64,000 nucleotides of DNA from Inquilinus limosus DSM 16000 (GTDB taxonomy: Bacteria > Pseudomonadota > Alphaproteobacteria > DSM-16000 > Inquilinaceae): contig NZ_AUHM01000038.1 of the NCBI RefSeq assembly GCF_000423185.1, positions 1 through 64,000 on the forward strand, given 5' to 3'. Positions 1-8,300 of the stretch are shown here, one piece after another. The position numbers were made by a program, and so were the translations under genes. The notes beneath the pieces are model-generated. The model had not been told where the DNA came from. It saw only the letters and a list, made by a program, of their open reading frames with translations, and searched no databases. How positions within the stretch are numbered: the first letter of the stretch is position 1; the number at the start of each line of letters is the position of its first letter.

Positions 1-163
1 TTGCGGATGGTCGGGCGCAGCAGCTCCAGGCTGCGCTTCGACAGCGACTGCGCCTCCTCGACCCAGGCGATGTCGTAGCCCTCCAGCGACTTGATGCTCT
101 CGGCCGTGTGGTTCTGCATGCCCTGGAAGATGATCCGGCCGCCGCCCGGCGTCAGGATGCGGT
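1..163 (-). pseudogene. Terminase large subunit, C-terminal side (split by the prophage)
   Basis: Minus-strand open frame running off the window. It reads NRILTPGGGRIIFQG, MQNHTAESIKSLEG, then YDIAWVEEAQSLS, followed by LLRPTIR. The DIAWVEEA stretch is the Walker B region of PBSX-type large terminases, and FQGM followed by SIKSLEG is typical of that family. The frame continues without a gap from the N-terminal piece at 44971-45683 once the prophage and one 10-bp repeat are removed. This is therefore the downstream half of one gene, most likely from an older, cryptic prophage. The C-terminus lies outside the window. The assignment is firm; whether the rest of that prophage survives cannot be seen. 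Confidence 0.85.
154..163. repeat. 10-bp target-site duplication, left copy
   Basis: AGGATGCGGT, identical to 44971-44980. Keeping a single copy and deleting what lies between rejoins the terminase codons for A-D-R-I-L with T-P-G-G-G in frame. Mu usually makes 5 bp, so 10 bp is longer than expected. Confidence 0.8.
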
Positions 164-187
164 TATAGCCGGGTATAGCCGGGCGCG

Positions 188-220
188 CGATTTTGGATGA
201 TGGGGCAGTCGGTTTTGGAC
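188..220 (+). promoter_or_regulatory. Phage right-end transposase-binding sites (R1, R2)
   Basis: Two similar 11-mers, CGATTTTGGAT (188-198) and CGGTTTTGGAC (210-220), resemble CGGTTTGGCAG found in the opposite orientation at the other end. The first begins 24 bp inside the terminus, exactly as at the left end. The role as MuA-like binding sites is inferred from position and symmetry. Confidence 0.55.
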
Positions 221-232
221 CGAAAGCCCGCC

Positions 233-271
233 GATCTATGCGGGGCAACCGGGATCGGTGATACATAGATC
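233..271. promoter_or_regulatory. Inverted repeat upstream of the right-end protease gene
   Basis: Perfect 8-bp arms GATCTATG (233-240) and CATAGATC (264-271) separated by 23 bp, 33 bp before the protease start. Three GATC tetramers fall inside the site. It could be an operator for a dimeric regulator of the accessory gene. No sigma-70 promoter is obvious. Confidence 0.35.
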
Positions 272-303
272 CTCATGTTGCTCGCTGATCAGGTAACTCA
301 TTG

Positions 304-1122
304 ATGCCCGGCCAACAGGGGGGCGGCACCATCCTTAGCCAGCTCGCCGACCTTGCCGTCGACCTCAACGGTGTGCTCGTTCCTGGGCGCTCGATCGAAG
401 GTGCCTTGGCACATCATGCGCACCCGCTCGTTATCAACAACAACGAGGACGAGACGTACAAGGTTTGGCTCCGGGGCTCGGCGACACCGGTTCGCCATCG
501 CGGTCGCGAGCTTCTCCTGACGTCACAGCATCAACTTCAGGGGGTCGATGAGTCACAGGTGTCAATGCTTATCGGCAATGGAAGAAACCTTGTCACGACG
601 GCGGGACGCGCGGGGTATAGCCTTCATCCGGACACAGATGCCCATGACATCATCGCATTCGATTTCACAGAGCCGTGCAGGGACATTCCCGAACTTGGAG
701 GTCGGTTTTTCAACCTGACCAGGAGGCCACCCGACGTCCCGAGGGATCACGTTGTCGGGTTCCTGCTGTGTGGCTATCCCTTCAATGATCAGAACTACGA
801 CCTCGCTGAGAATAACCATCTGGGCCTTCGGCGCAGACACATCACCTGCACGTTTCATTCTCAGTCAGCAGACCCAGCGCTGATAACTGTTCAACCTGTC
901 CAACCTCTGACCTTCGATCCCAATGGTATGAGTGGTGGGCCGGCCTTTGTCCTACAGATTGAAGATGAACAGCCGCGCGCCTACTTCGCGGGCATCATCG
1001 TTCGGGGCGGCGCAACGCTTCTGCACATCCTTAAGGCTGGCTTCGTGATCGAGTTTCTTGACAGCCTCCATCGCCAAATGGCGGGGCGGCCGTCTTCGGC
1101 CGGCCCCGCCTCTGCATCCTAG
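304..1122 (+). CDS. Trypsin-like serine protease (phage cargo gene)
   Basis: A 272-residue protein with the layout of a trypsin-fold peptidase. A candidate catalytic His76 lies in LLTSQHQL, Asp115 in DAHDIIAFDF, and Ser210 in NGMSGGPAF, where GxSGGP is the nucleophile motif. No signal peptide or membrane segment is seen, so it probably acts in the cytoplasm. The preferred start is ATG 304; a TTG lies directly before it. It is the outermost gene at the phage right end and reads towards the methylase, with overlapping stop codons. The position fits non-essential cargo, comparable to where Mu keeps com/mom. Trypsin-like domains occur in bacterial defence and stress proteins, but the target here is unknown. 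Confidence 0.7.
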   Translation: MPGQQGGGTILSQLADLAVDLNGVLVPGRSIEGALAHHAHPLVINNNEDETYKVWLRGSATPVRHRGRELLLTSQHQLQGVDESQVSMLIGNGRNLVTTAGRAGYSLHPDTDAHDIIAFDFTEPCRDIPELGGRFFNLTRRPPDVPRDHVVGFLLCGYPFNDQNYDLAENNHLGLRRRHITCTFHSQSADPALITVQPVQPLTFDPNGMSGGPAFVLQIEDEQPRAYFAGIIVRGGATLLHILKAGFVIEFLDSLHRQMAGRPSSAGPASAS

Positions 1123-1919
1123 GGCTCGTTGGCCGCGGGTGGCGCCTGATCGAGCAACCTACAAGCCTCCTCGATCCGGCGGCACGCCACCTCGAAATAC
1201 CCTTCATCCTGCTCGATGCCGATGAATCGCCGGCCGAGCTGGACGCAGGCGACGCCGGTCGTGCCCGAGCCCATGAAGGGATCGAGCACCGTCTGGCCGC
1301 AGAGCGGAAGTAGATCACTCATGAGCCGTGTCGGCTTGCCAGTCAGGTGATGCTTGTCATCGGGCAGCACCCGGTGCCGAAACACCCCCGGTAGGCATGG
1401 GCCGTCGACAGGCAGCGGCCCGTTGGAGCCCCAAGCGATGTACTCCGCCTGGTTTCGGTAGCGCCCCCGCTGCGGCCTGGCCGCCTCGGTCTTGTCCCAG
1501 ATGCACAATCCGCGCCAGAGCCAGCCTCCAGCCTGGATAGCGTCGGTCGTCACCGGCAGCTGCCGCCAATCGCTAAAAACCAGGCAGAGGGCGCCTGGGC
1601 GCGCGATCTTCAACGCGGCAGCCAGCCAGAGGGCCGACCAGGCGAGATAGCTGCGCTGGTCGCGGTTGTCCCCGGAGAAGTCCCGGTAAAGGTGCCGCTG
1701 GGCGGCGCTCACATACTTCTGCGATGGCTTGGCCATCCGGTCGGTGGAGTGGACGCCGCCCGAGCTGTAGGGCGGGTCGGCCACCAGAGCATCGACCGGA
1801 TCGAGGTCCGGGATGATGCCCAGCGACTCGCCGCAGTACAGGGTGGCGTCGCCGATCCGACGCACCTTGGCCCGATGGATGAGGGCCGGAGCCCCCAAGA
1901 TTCGACTCGACTCTCGCAA
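1119..1919 (-). CDS. Site-specific DNA methyltransferase (N4/N6 type)
   Basis: A 266-residue protein with motif IV VADPPYSSGG near residue 47 and a C-terminal motif I, LDPFMGSGTTGVA. That is the permuted order seen in beta-class amino-methyltransferases. It would methylate adenine N6 or cytosine N4 in DNA. The frame opens with a TTG at 1919; an internal GTG beginning VRRIGDATLYCG is an equally good start because family members begin near there. It is convergent with the protease (4-bp overlap) and divergent from the 2050 gene. Its place at the phage right end matches that of Mu mom, so protection of phage DNA from restriction is a reasonable inference. No partner restriction enzyme is seen. 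Confidence 0.85.
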   Translation of the reverse strand: MRESSRILGAPALIHRAKVRRIGDATLYCGESLGIIPDLDPVDALVADPPYSSGGVHSTDRMAKPSQKYVSAAQRHLYRDFSGDNRDQRSYLAWSALWLAAALKIARPGALCLVFSDWRQLPVTTDAIQAGGWLWRGLCIWDKTEAARPQRGRYRNQAEYIAWGSNGPLPVDGPCLPGVFRHRVLPDDKHHLTGKPTRLMSDLLPLCGQTVLDPFMGSGTTGVACVQLGRRFIGIEQDEGYFEVACRRIEEACRLLDQAPPAANEP

Positions 1920-2049
1920 AATCTGTTCTACCTTTGTTCACGTCGTCGCGCGGCGATCGACGGGTCGGAAACGAGCGAGTGCCCCTCTCGCGGCTCGGGG
2001 CGTTGCAGCGCCCCAGCCCCCGTCGACGCGACGGAGGAGTTCGGAGATC

Positions 2050-2577
2050 ATGAAACGGACGAAGAAGACCAAGCCCCAGATGACGCTGGCCCTGCCGCTC
2101 GATGCCCAGGCACCGGACGCGGACCTGGAGGCCGCCGTGCGGGCGGCCGAGGCGTCGTTCCTGGCGAAAACCGCAAAACCAGAGGCGGACGCGGCACCTG
2201 CGCCTGCCGCCGAGCCGGCGAGGGTCGCCGCGCCCACCCTTCCCCAAGCGCCGCTGATCACGCCCTCCGCGGCGAAGCAGGCGGAGTTCGCGGACGAGCC
2301 GCGCAGCGGCCGAAACACCCTGTACATCGTCGCCGCCGCCAAATGGGGCGAGATGCGGGCCAGGCGCGGCAAGAAGCTGGGATGGCAGCGCCTGCCCGAT
2401 GCCGGCTTCAAGGCGAAGAGCCAAGCGCTCCGGGCGGCCGAGCGGATGGTCGAGGCTGGCCGGGCGACCGGCGCCGTCGCCGTGCAGCAGACCGCAGACC
2501 CGGATGCCGGGGATTACGACGAGCCGGTGATCCTGGCCCGCTACGGGCGCCTGCCCGAGGGCTTCGCGGAAATGTGA
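2050..2577 (+). CDS. Hypothetical protein, Ala/Pro-rich N-terminus
   Basis: A 175-residue protein. ATG 2050 is chosen because GGAGGAG lies about 10 nt upstream. The first ~85 residues are low-complexity Ala/Pro/Glu; the C-terminal half (TLYIVAAAKWGEMRAR... to YGRLPEGFAEM) is basic and looks folded. It is first in a plus-strand cluster running to 5219. I do not recognise the family. Confidence 0.7.
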   Translation: MKRTKKTKPQMTLALPLDAQAPDADLEAAVRAAEASFLAKTAKPEADAAPAPAAEPARVAAPTLPQAPLITPSAAKQAEFADEPRSGRNTLYIVAAAKWGEMRARRGKKLGWQRLPDAGFKAKSQALRAAERMVEAGRATGAVAVQQTADPDAGDYDEPVILARYGRLPEGFAEM

Positions 2578-2590
2578 GAGGGAGGCCGCA

Positions 2591-3289
2591 ATGTGCGGCG
2601 AGAACACCAATAATCTCGACTGGCCGCAGATCCACGCGCTGTACCGCCTGACCCTGCCGAAGGACGGCACGCGGCCACGGCTCGAAGCCGACCAGCGGCC
2701 CGGCAGTTGGGGCCTGGTGATCCGCTACAACCCGGCAACCCAGGAACGGTCGGCCGACCTGTTGCTATGGGGCCTGATCCCCCACTTCGCCCGCGATCCG
2801 GCGCAGTACCAGAAGACCTACAACGCCAGGGCCGAGAACCTGACCGAGCGGCGCTGTTGGATCGAGCCGTTCCGCCGGCGCCGCTGCCTGGTTCCGGCAG
2901 CGGCCTTCATCGAACGGAAAACGGTCGGGCGCCATGGACGGGGCGTCAAGCATGCGTTCAGCTTCTCCGATGGCAGCCCCATGACCCTCGCGGGCCTTTG
3001 GGACGGCTGGCGCTCGCCCAGCGGTACGTGGGTCAAGAGCTATACCGTCATCACGGTCCCGGCGAATCCGGTGGTGACTGAGGTCCATGACCGGATGCCG
3101 GCGATTATGCCGCCGGAGCATTGGTCGGCCTGGCTGGGTGAGACGCCAGCGACCGAGGCCGAATTGAAGGCGATGCTGCGGCCGTATCCGGATTGCGCCC
3201 GGATGAGTTCGCGTCCCATCCAGCTTCGCGACCGAGGCATGAGCAATCGTGATCTGCTCGACGCCCTGCGGCCGGAGCTGGCAGCATGA
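2591..3289 (+). CDS. SRAP-domain protein (YedK/HMCES-like abasic-site shield)
   Basis: A 232-residue protein of normal SRAP length. Cys2 is exposed after removal of Met1 (MCGENT), and Asn78/Arg80 (NARAE), Glu108 (AFIERK) and His166 (HDRMPAIM) match the catalytic set of E. coli YedK. The family forms a covalent thiazolidine link between Cys2 and abasic sites in single-stranded DNA and so protects them. It lies 13 bp after the previous gene and overlaps the next by 4 bp, so it is translated in a phage operon. Carrying it on a transposing phage suggests protection of replication intermediates or of modified phage DNA; this is inference. Confidence 0.93.
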   Translation: MCGENTNNLDWPQIHALYRLTLPKDGTRPRLEADQRPGSWGLVIRYNPATQERSADLLLWGLIPHFARDPAQYQKTYNARAENLTERRCWIEPFRRRRCLVPAAAFIERKTVGRHGRGVKHAFSFSDGSPMTLAGLWDGWRSPSGTWVKSYTVITVPANPVVTEVHDRMPAIMPPEHWSAWLGETPATEAELKAMLRPYPDCARMSSRPIQLRDRGMSNRDLLDALRPELAA

Positions 3290-3501
3290 AACACCGGCGA
3301 GGCCCATTCTCCGAGTTCCTCCGGATGGCCCGCAACGACGCCGACCCGGAGCTGACGCTGTACCGGGTGAGATCTCGGCGCGAACGAGTGGTCGCCGCAG
3401 CTCGCGACAGGGCGATGACCGAGCAGCAGATTCGCGAGTTGCTGGCGCTTGGGATCGACGCGGCCGAGCGGCAGATCTACGGCGACCCGGAGGCGCGCTA
3501 G
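3286..3501 (+). CDS. Small hypothetical phage protein
   Basis: A 71-residue, charged protein overlapping the SRAP stop by 4 bp (ATGA). No motif is recognised. Context suggests an accessory protein translated together with the SRAP gene. Confidence 0.6.
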   Translation: MKHRRGPFSEFLRMARNDADPELTLYRVRSRRERVVAAARDRAMTEQQIRELLALGIDAAERQIYGDPEAR

Positions 3502-3507
3502 GGTGCT

Positions 3508-3750
3508 TTGGTCCGCGAACGCATCGTCGACAATTGGGACGTCGGAATGCGGCTGTCCGACGTCTCGTCGGGTACCGCCATCGTGGCGCTGTGCGGCCGG
3601 TGCAAGACGCGGCGGGAGCTGGACCGGCGCAAATTGGTCGAGGCATTCGGCCCAACGGCTCGGCTGATCAAGCTGGAGCTGATCTTGAAATGCCGGCGCT
3701 GCAGGACCAGGGCAGCCTCCCGCATCCAACTTTGCATGCTGCCACGGTGA
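3508..3750 (+). CDS. Small zinc-ribbon protein
   Basis: An 80-residue protein with two CxxC knuckles, CGRC near residue 29 and CRRC near residue 62, separated by a basic stretch. This fits a zinc ribbon. The start is TTG 3508; an ATG at 3547 would still keep both knuckles. It follows the preceding gene by 6 bp. A nucleic-acid-binding role is inferred only from the fold. Confidence 0.6.
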   Translation: MVRERIVDNWDVGMRLSDVSSGTAIVALCGRCKTRRELDRRKLVEAFGPTARLIKLELILKCRRCRTRAASRIQLCMLPR

Positions 3751-3819
3751 GGCTGGCGACCGAAACGCCGACCCCGCCACTGATCGGAACTCGCGATCTG
3801 CTGCGCCTGTTGCTGGCGC

Positions 3820-4032
3820 ATGGCCAAGGGTCGCGACGCTTCAGACTGGACGGTTACGCACGGCGGCTACGAAGGCACAGTGCGGAGCGCCGAGTACCGC
3901 GGACGCTTCAAGGTGCGGCCGAACGGTGTCGTTCAGATCATCTGGCAGGTCGGGCCGGAGCCGGAGGACGATGGACCAGTGAACCGCGCAGCCCAGGAGG
4001 CGATCGACGCGGTGATCAGGCCGCGCGCTTAG
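3820..4032 (+). CDS. Small hypothetical phage protein
   Basis: A 70-residue protein in the plus-strand accessory cluster. The middle (GYEGTVRSAEYRGRFKVRPNG) looks like a small beta-rich fold. No family is recognised. Confidence 0.5.
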   Translation: MAKGRDASDWTVTHGGYEGTVRSAEYRGRFKVRPNGVVQIIWQVGPEPEDDGPVNRAAQEAIDAVIRPRA

Positions 4033-4071
4033 CGACTTGGCGACTCAGCCCCGCCGCGCTATCGATCGCCC

Positions 4072-4263
4072 ATGACCGACATCCTGACCCCGCCAAAGCC
4101 CAACGACGTCCACTGGACGCACTATTGCGAGGCCCCCGGCTGCACCGCCTGGGGCAGCTACGGACATGAGGTCGGCGCCCGCACTGCCTGGTACTGTCGC
4201 GAGCACGATCCGTGCGGCGGCCGTGGCGCTGATGGCGCGGCCCGAAAGCCAACGCCTGCTTAG
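4072..4263 (+). CDS. Small Cys/His protein, possible zinc binder
   Basis: A 63-residue protein with HYCEAPGCTAWG followed by WYCREHDPC, giving a Cys-x4-Cys and Cys-x2-His pattern that could bind one zinc. It lies between two other small accessory genes. The function is unknown. Confidence 0.55.
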   Translation: MTDILTPPKPNDVHWTHYCEAPGCTAWGSYGHEVGARTAWYCREHDPCGGRGADGAARKPTPA

Positions 4264-4368
4264 GCGATTTGCCGGTGCCGAGGCCGGCGGCCACGGCATG
4301 CCTCCACGCCAGCGTGACAGAGCAGGACGGGCCGCCTATCCTGCGGCGTGGCAATGTGGGGGGAGCAG

Positions 4369-5085
4369 ATGCGGTCGCTGATCCAGCGAATCAAGCGCGT
4401 GCAGAACAGGTTATCGATGAGCCCCGCCGCACGGGCGGTGGTCCGGGACAGGCTGACCTATCTCTCCCCCGTGAAGCTGAACCGGCTGGAGCGCTCAGCC
4501 CGCAGCGTTCTGCGCGCCGGCGTGGCCGGCGATGTTCTTGAATTCGGCATCGCCCTCGGCGGCTCGACGATCCTGCTGGGCAAGCAGGCCACCGCGGCCG
4601 GTCGGCCGTTCCACGGATTCGATGTCTTCGGCATGATCCCGCCGCCGACATCCGAAAAGGACGATGCCAAGGCCCGGAAGCGATACGAGGTGATCGCCAG
4701 CGGCGCCTCGCAGGGCATCGGGGGCGACGTGTATTATGGTTACCGCAAGGATCTGTACGGCGACGTCTGCCGCGCGATGGCACGGCACGGACTGCCGGTG
4801 GACGGTCGGTCCATCAGCCTCCACAAAGGCCTGTTCGAGGAGACTGTGCCGGTTGCACCGGTCCAATCCATCGCCTTCGCGCACATCGACTGCGACTGGT
4901 ATGACCCGGTGCGGTTCTGCCTCAATGCCGTCGCCGACCGCCTGAGCCCAGGCGGTGTGATCGTTCTCGACGACTATCATGACTACCCGAGCTGCAAGAC
5001 GGCGACCGACGAGTTCCTCGCAGCCCGGCGCGACTTTGCCGTCGAGGACGGCGAGAATGTGATACTGCGAAAGAGCGGCCGGTGA
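4369..5085 (+). CDS. TylF/MycF-like SAM-dependent methyltransferase
   Basis: A 238-residue protein starting at ATG 4369, which has GGGGGAG just upstream; upstream GTG/ATG codons are possible. GDVLEFGIALGGSTILL is the SAM-binding loop, followed by GFDVFGM, an IAFAHIDCDWYD metal-binding segment and VIVLDDYHDY. These match the macrocin O-methyltransferase (TylF) family, which methylates sugar hydroxyls. In a temperate phage such a gene could alter surface polysaccharide (lysogenic conversion); that is inference. It overlaps the next small membrane-protein frame by 4 bp. Confidence 0.8.
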   Translation: MRSLIQRIKRVQNRLSMSPAARAVVRDRLTYLSPVKLNRLERSARSVLRAGVAGDVLEFGIALGGSTILLGKQATAAGRPFHGFDVFGMIPPPTSEKDDAKARKRYEVIASGASQGIGGDVYYGYRKDLYGDVCRAMARHGLPVDGRSISLHKGLFEETVPVAPVQSIAFAHIDCDWYDPVRFCLNAVADRLSPGGVIVLDDYHDYPSCKTATDEFLAARRDFAVEDGENVILRKSGR

Positions 5086-5219
5086 TCCACGACGCTACAA
5101 GCTTCCTGACGGCGATCCTTTTCGGCCTCTTGTGGGTCGAAGGTGTCGTCCTGCTCGTGCGCGTCTGCCGCGGCGAAGACATTGGCATGTCACGGCATCC
5201 CGACGACGACTTGGGTTAG
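5082..5219 (+). CDS. 45-residue single-pass membrane protein
   Basis: A GTG start overlaps the methyltransferase stop (GTGA). The protein has one hydrophobic span (residues ~7-27, FLTAILFGLLWVEGVVLLV) followed by a charged tail. The coupled start and the TM segment argue for a real gene. It could be a superinfection-exclusion or accessory protein. No homology is recognised. Confidence 0.5.
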   Translation: MIHDATSFLTAILFGLLWVEGVVLLVRVCRGEDIGMSRHPDDDLG

Positions 5220-5224
5220 TTGAG

Positions 5225-5252
5225 GAGGCGCGGCTCGGACGCGCCGCGCCTC
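5225..5252. terminator. Hairpin between convergent transcription units
   Basis: Perfect 10-bp stem GAGGCGCGGC (5225-5234) / GCCGCGCCTC (5243-5252) with an 8-nt loop, between the plus-strand accessory cluster and the end of the minus-strand tail operon. There is no T-run on either side, so termination may be weak or factor-assisted. Confidence 0.5.
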
Positions 5253-5309
5253 CCCTCGGATTCACCTGTTCAAGATCCGCGAGGCCGAGCTGGCCTCCGC
5301 CAGGCGGCC

Positions 5310-8300
5310 TTACGGCAGCGCCAGCGTGGTCGCCGGCGACAGGCCGGCACCGTTCTTGGCCCTGATGTCCAGCTCCAGCGCAGGCCAGGGGCCGCCATCG
5401 GCCGCAATCAGGTCGGCCGTGTAGGTCCAGCCGTTGTAGAGCGCCCGGTAGGTGCGCACCGCCGTGGCCTGGCCGTTCGGCCGCACCGCGATCTGGTACT
5501 CGGTCGCCCCGGTCGACGGCTCCCACTGGAACACCAAATCCGGCGAGGTGTAGGCGTTGGTCAGCTCCGGGTTCTCCGGTGCCGGCGGCGGCTGCTGGGC
5601 AGTCGTCAGCGGAATTCCTGCCGAGATCAGGTAGTCACCGGGAAAGAGGTCTCGGGCTTCCACCCGCACATGGTGCGTCTGGCCGGCCGGCGGCGCGTCG
5701 ACCTCGAGCTGGGTCGCGGTCCCCTCATAGACCAGGTTGGACGGCAGCGGCGTGAAGTCGGCGGACGATCCCCGGTAGACGGCATACGACTTGAAATCCG
5801 GCTCGGCGACCGCATCCCAGCTCACCCGCATCCGCCCGTTGAGCTGGGGCGTGACGGTGATGTTGGCCGGCGGTTCGGGCGCTGGATCGAGGACGCGCAG
5901 CACGGCGGGCGTGGGGGATTGCCCAGCCTCGTTGACGCCGACCACCCGGATCTCGAACCGTCGCCAGGGGCCACCGACTGGCTGCACGTCGCCGGCCGAG
6001 ATCGTTAGCGGCGGCAGCGGTGTGGAGAGCGCTAACGCGAGCTTGTCGAACACGCCGGGCGTGGCGTCCTCGATGTAGACCGACACCTGGTAGGATGCGG
6101 CGCGCGGTGCCAGATTGAACCGCAGCCGTGCCGAGCCGGCGGCGTACCGGGTTTCGAGGGCAAGGCCCGAGACCACCGCGGGCAGAATCTGCGGCTGGCC
6201 GTAGACCCCGCCGATCGGCGCGGTGAACGGCCCGCGGAACGTCCCGACCGCGGCACCGCGGATGTAGAGCATCCCCGGCTCGGGCCGCAGGGTGACGCGG
6301 TTGGCCTCGCCGGCATAGACCGTCGACCAGGCAATGGTGTCCCGCGACGTCTGGATGATGTAGCTCGCCGCCCCCGGCGCCACGGCCCAGGACAGGTGCA
6401 GGATCGGGTCGAGGCTGTTCGGGTCCTGCGCAATCCGCAGGTCGCGCATCACCGGGGCGTCCGGCGGCAGCGGCAGGATCGGCGGCATGGGCGGGACCGG
6501 AAGGCCCTGCTCGGCGGTATGGACGTAGTCGTCCTCGATCTGCAGCAGCAGCTCGGCGTGCGTGAGGTCGATCGGCTTCGCCGAGACGAGCAGGAACCGC
6601 TTGATGAACTCCTTCCCTGGCCCGGCCGCCCATTGCGTCACGACAGCATCCGGATCGAGCCGCATGATCTGTGCGAGCGTGACGCCCTGCTGGGACGCGA
6701 CCAGGTCGTGATCCGCCCGGTCCACGATCACCTGATCGTCGTGCGCCCCGCGCGAGACCTTCACCGGCCCCCATTCTCCGGCGGTCGGCCGGCGGAAGGA
6801 CATCCAGAATTGCGCCCCTGTCCAACCGATCGGCTCGGATAGGTCGAGCGTCAGGGTGGCCGGATCAAACCCCATGACATCGCCGCCATACCCCCACTGC
6901 GGCATGTCGTGATTGACGATGACCAGGTCGCCGCGCTGGAGCAGACGCCCCTCCATCTCGGCCTGGAACTTGGCGAACACGCGCCGGCGGGAGTTGACGG
7001 CCGCCTCATAGGTGCCTTCGCGGAACGCCTGGTCCCGCTTGACGCAGCCGAACAGCGACATCCGCGCCGGCTTCTTCGACGCGCTGCCGGGGAGCGCACA
7101 CCGCACCTCCTGGTCCGTCCAGACCCGCTCGTCGACATATTCGACGATCACGTCGTCCGGCGCGTCCGGGTCCCAGAGCTTATACGTGACCTCGAAGGTG
7201 CCGCGCACGATGGACCGCGGCGTGAATACCGCCTTGGCGATGGTCTGCGGCCGGTCGCGGGTGACGGTGATGATGCCGCCCAGGTTGATGTGCTGCGCGC
7301 GGCCCACCCGCAGCAGCGCCGCGAGCGCATCCTCGAACGAACGCTCGGTGTCGAAGATGCCATCGAACGTGTCGCCGCGCTGCGCCCACACCTGGTCCAG
7401 CGCCAGGAAGGCCGGGAGGTCGATCCGGCTGTCCGGCACGCCCGCGCCGGAGCGATCGTTCCGCAGCATGTAGGTCGCGGCCCAGGCGATCGAGCGCGTC
7501 GGCCGCTCCTCGGTCCATCCGGCTCCGGTCCAGATCGGCAGCATGCGGGTCTGGATGACCTTGAACTGGCGCGACGACTGCTCGGACAGCTGGTCCGTCG
7601 CCTTGATGCGGACAGCCAGAAGCGAGGTGTCGGGATAGGTCTGCTCGCCCACGATGTAGGCGCGGAACCCGCCCCAAACCGAGATATCGCGGACGTTGGT
7701 CTCGTCGGAATTCCTGCTGGTCCTCCGCATCCGGCCCTGGTAGCGGCCATCGGCCACGTCGAACGGCACCGTGATGCGCTGCGGGTCGACGGTCGCCCGC
7801 TGCACGAAGGGCGTGCCGAGCGTCACCCACTCCCCAATCGGGTTGCCGATGTCATCGATCTGGCGCGCCTGGCATTCGAAGGTGACCGACTCGTCGCCGA
7901 TGTCGCCGTCCTTCTCGTCGGCCTCGAAGAGCCCCTGCGGGAACACGATGTCGAAGGCGAGCCTATTGCAGATCTGACCAGGACCGGACGCCGCGAAGGG
8001 GCCGACCCAGCCTTCCAGGACGATCTCGATGTCGGCGGACTCGTCCGTCACCGGCTCCGCCACGATCACCGTCTTGCTGTCGGGTGAGATCGACACGATC
8101 GTGAACGTGCCGTTGTTGTGAGCCGACCCGCTGACGATCACCCGATCGCCGACGATGAAGCCCTCGGCGCCCTGCGACTTGTCCTGGTCGAAGGGACCGT
8201 CGTTGCCGGTGAACCGGATGGACCGGTCGGCCGCGTGGATCTCGACGTTCCCTTCGGCCCGCAGGTGGCGCAGGCTCTGGCCCGAAACCTCGGCCGAGGT

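Noticed and set aside
1573-2670. A 365-codon minus-strand frame over the methylase start and the 2050 gene.
   Set aside because: Arg-rich mirror/alternate frame; no motif, and the methylase motifs are in a different frame.
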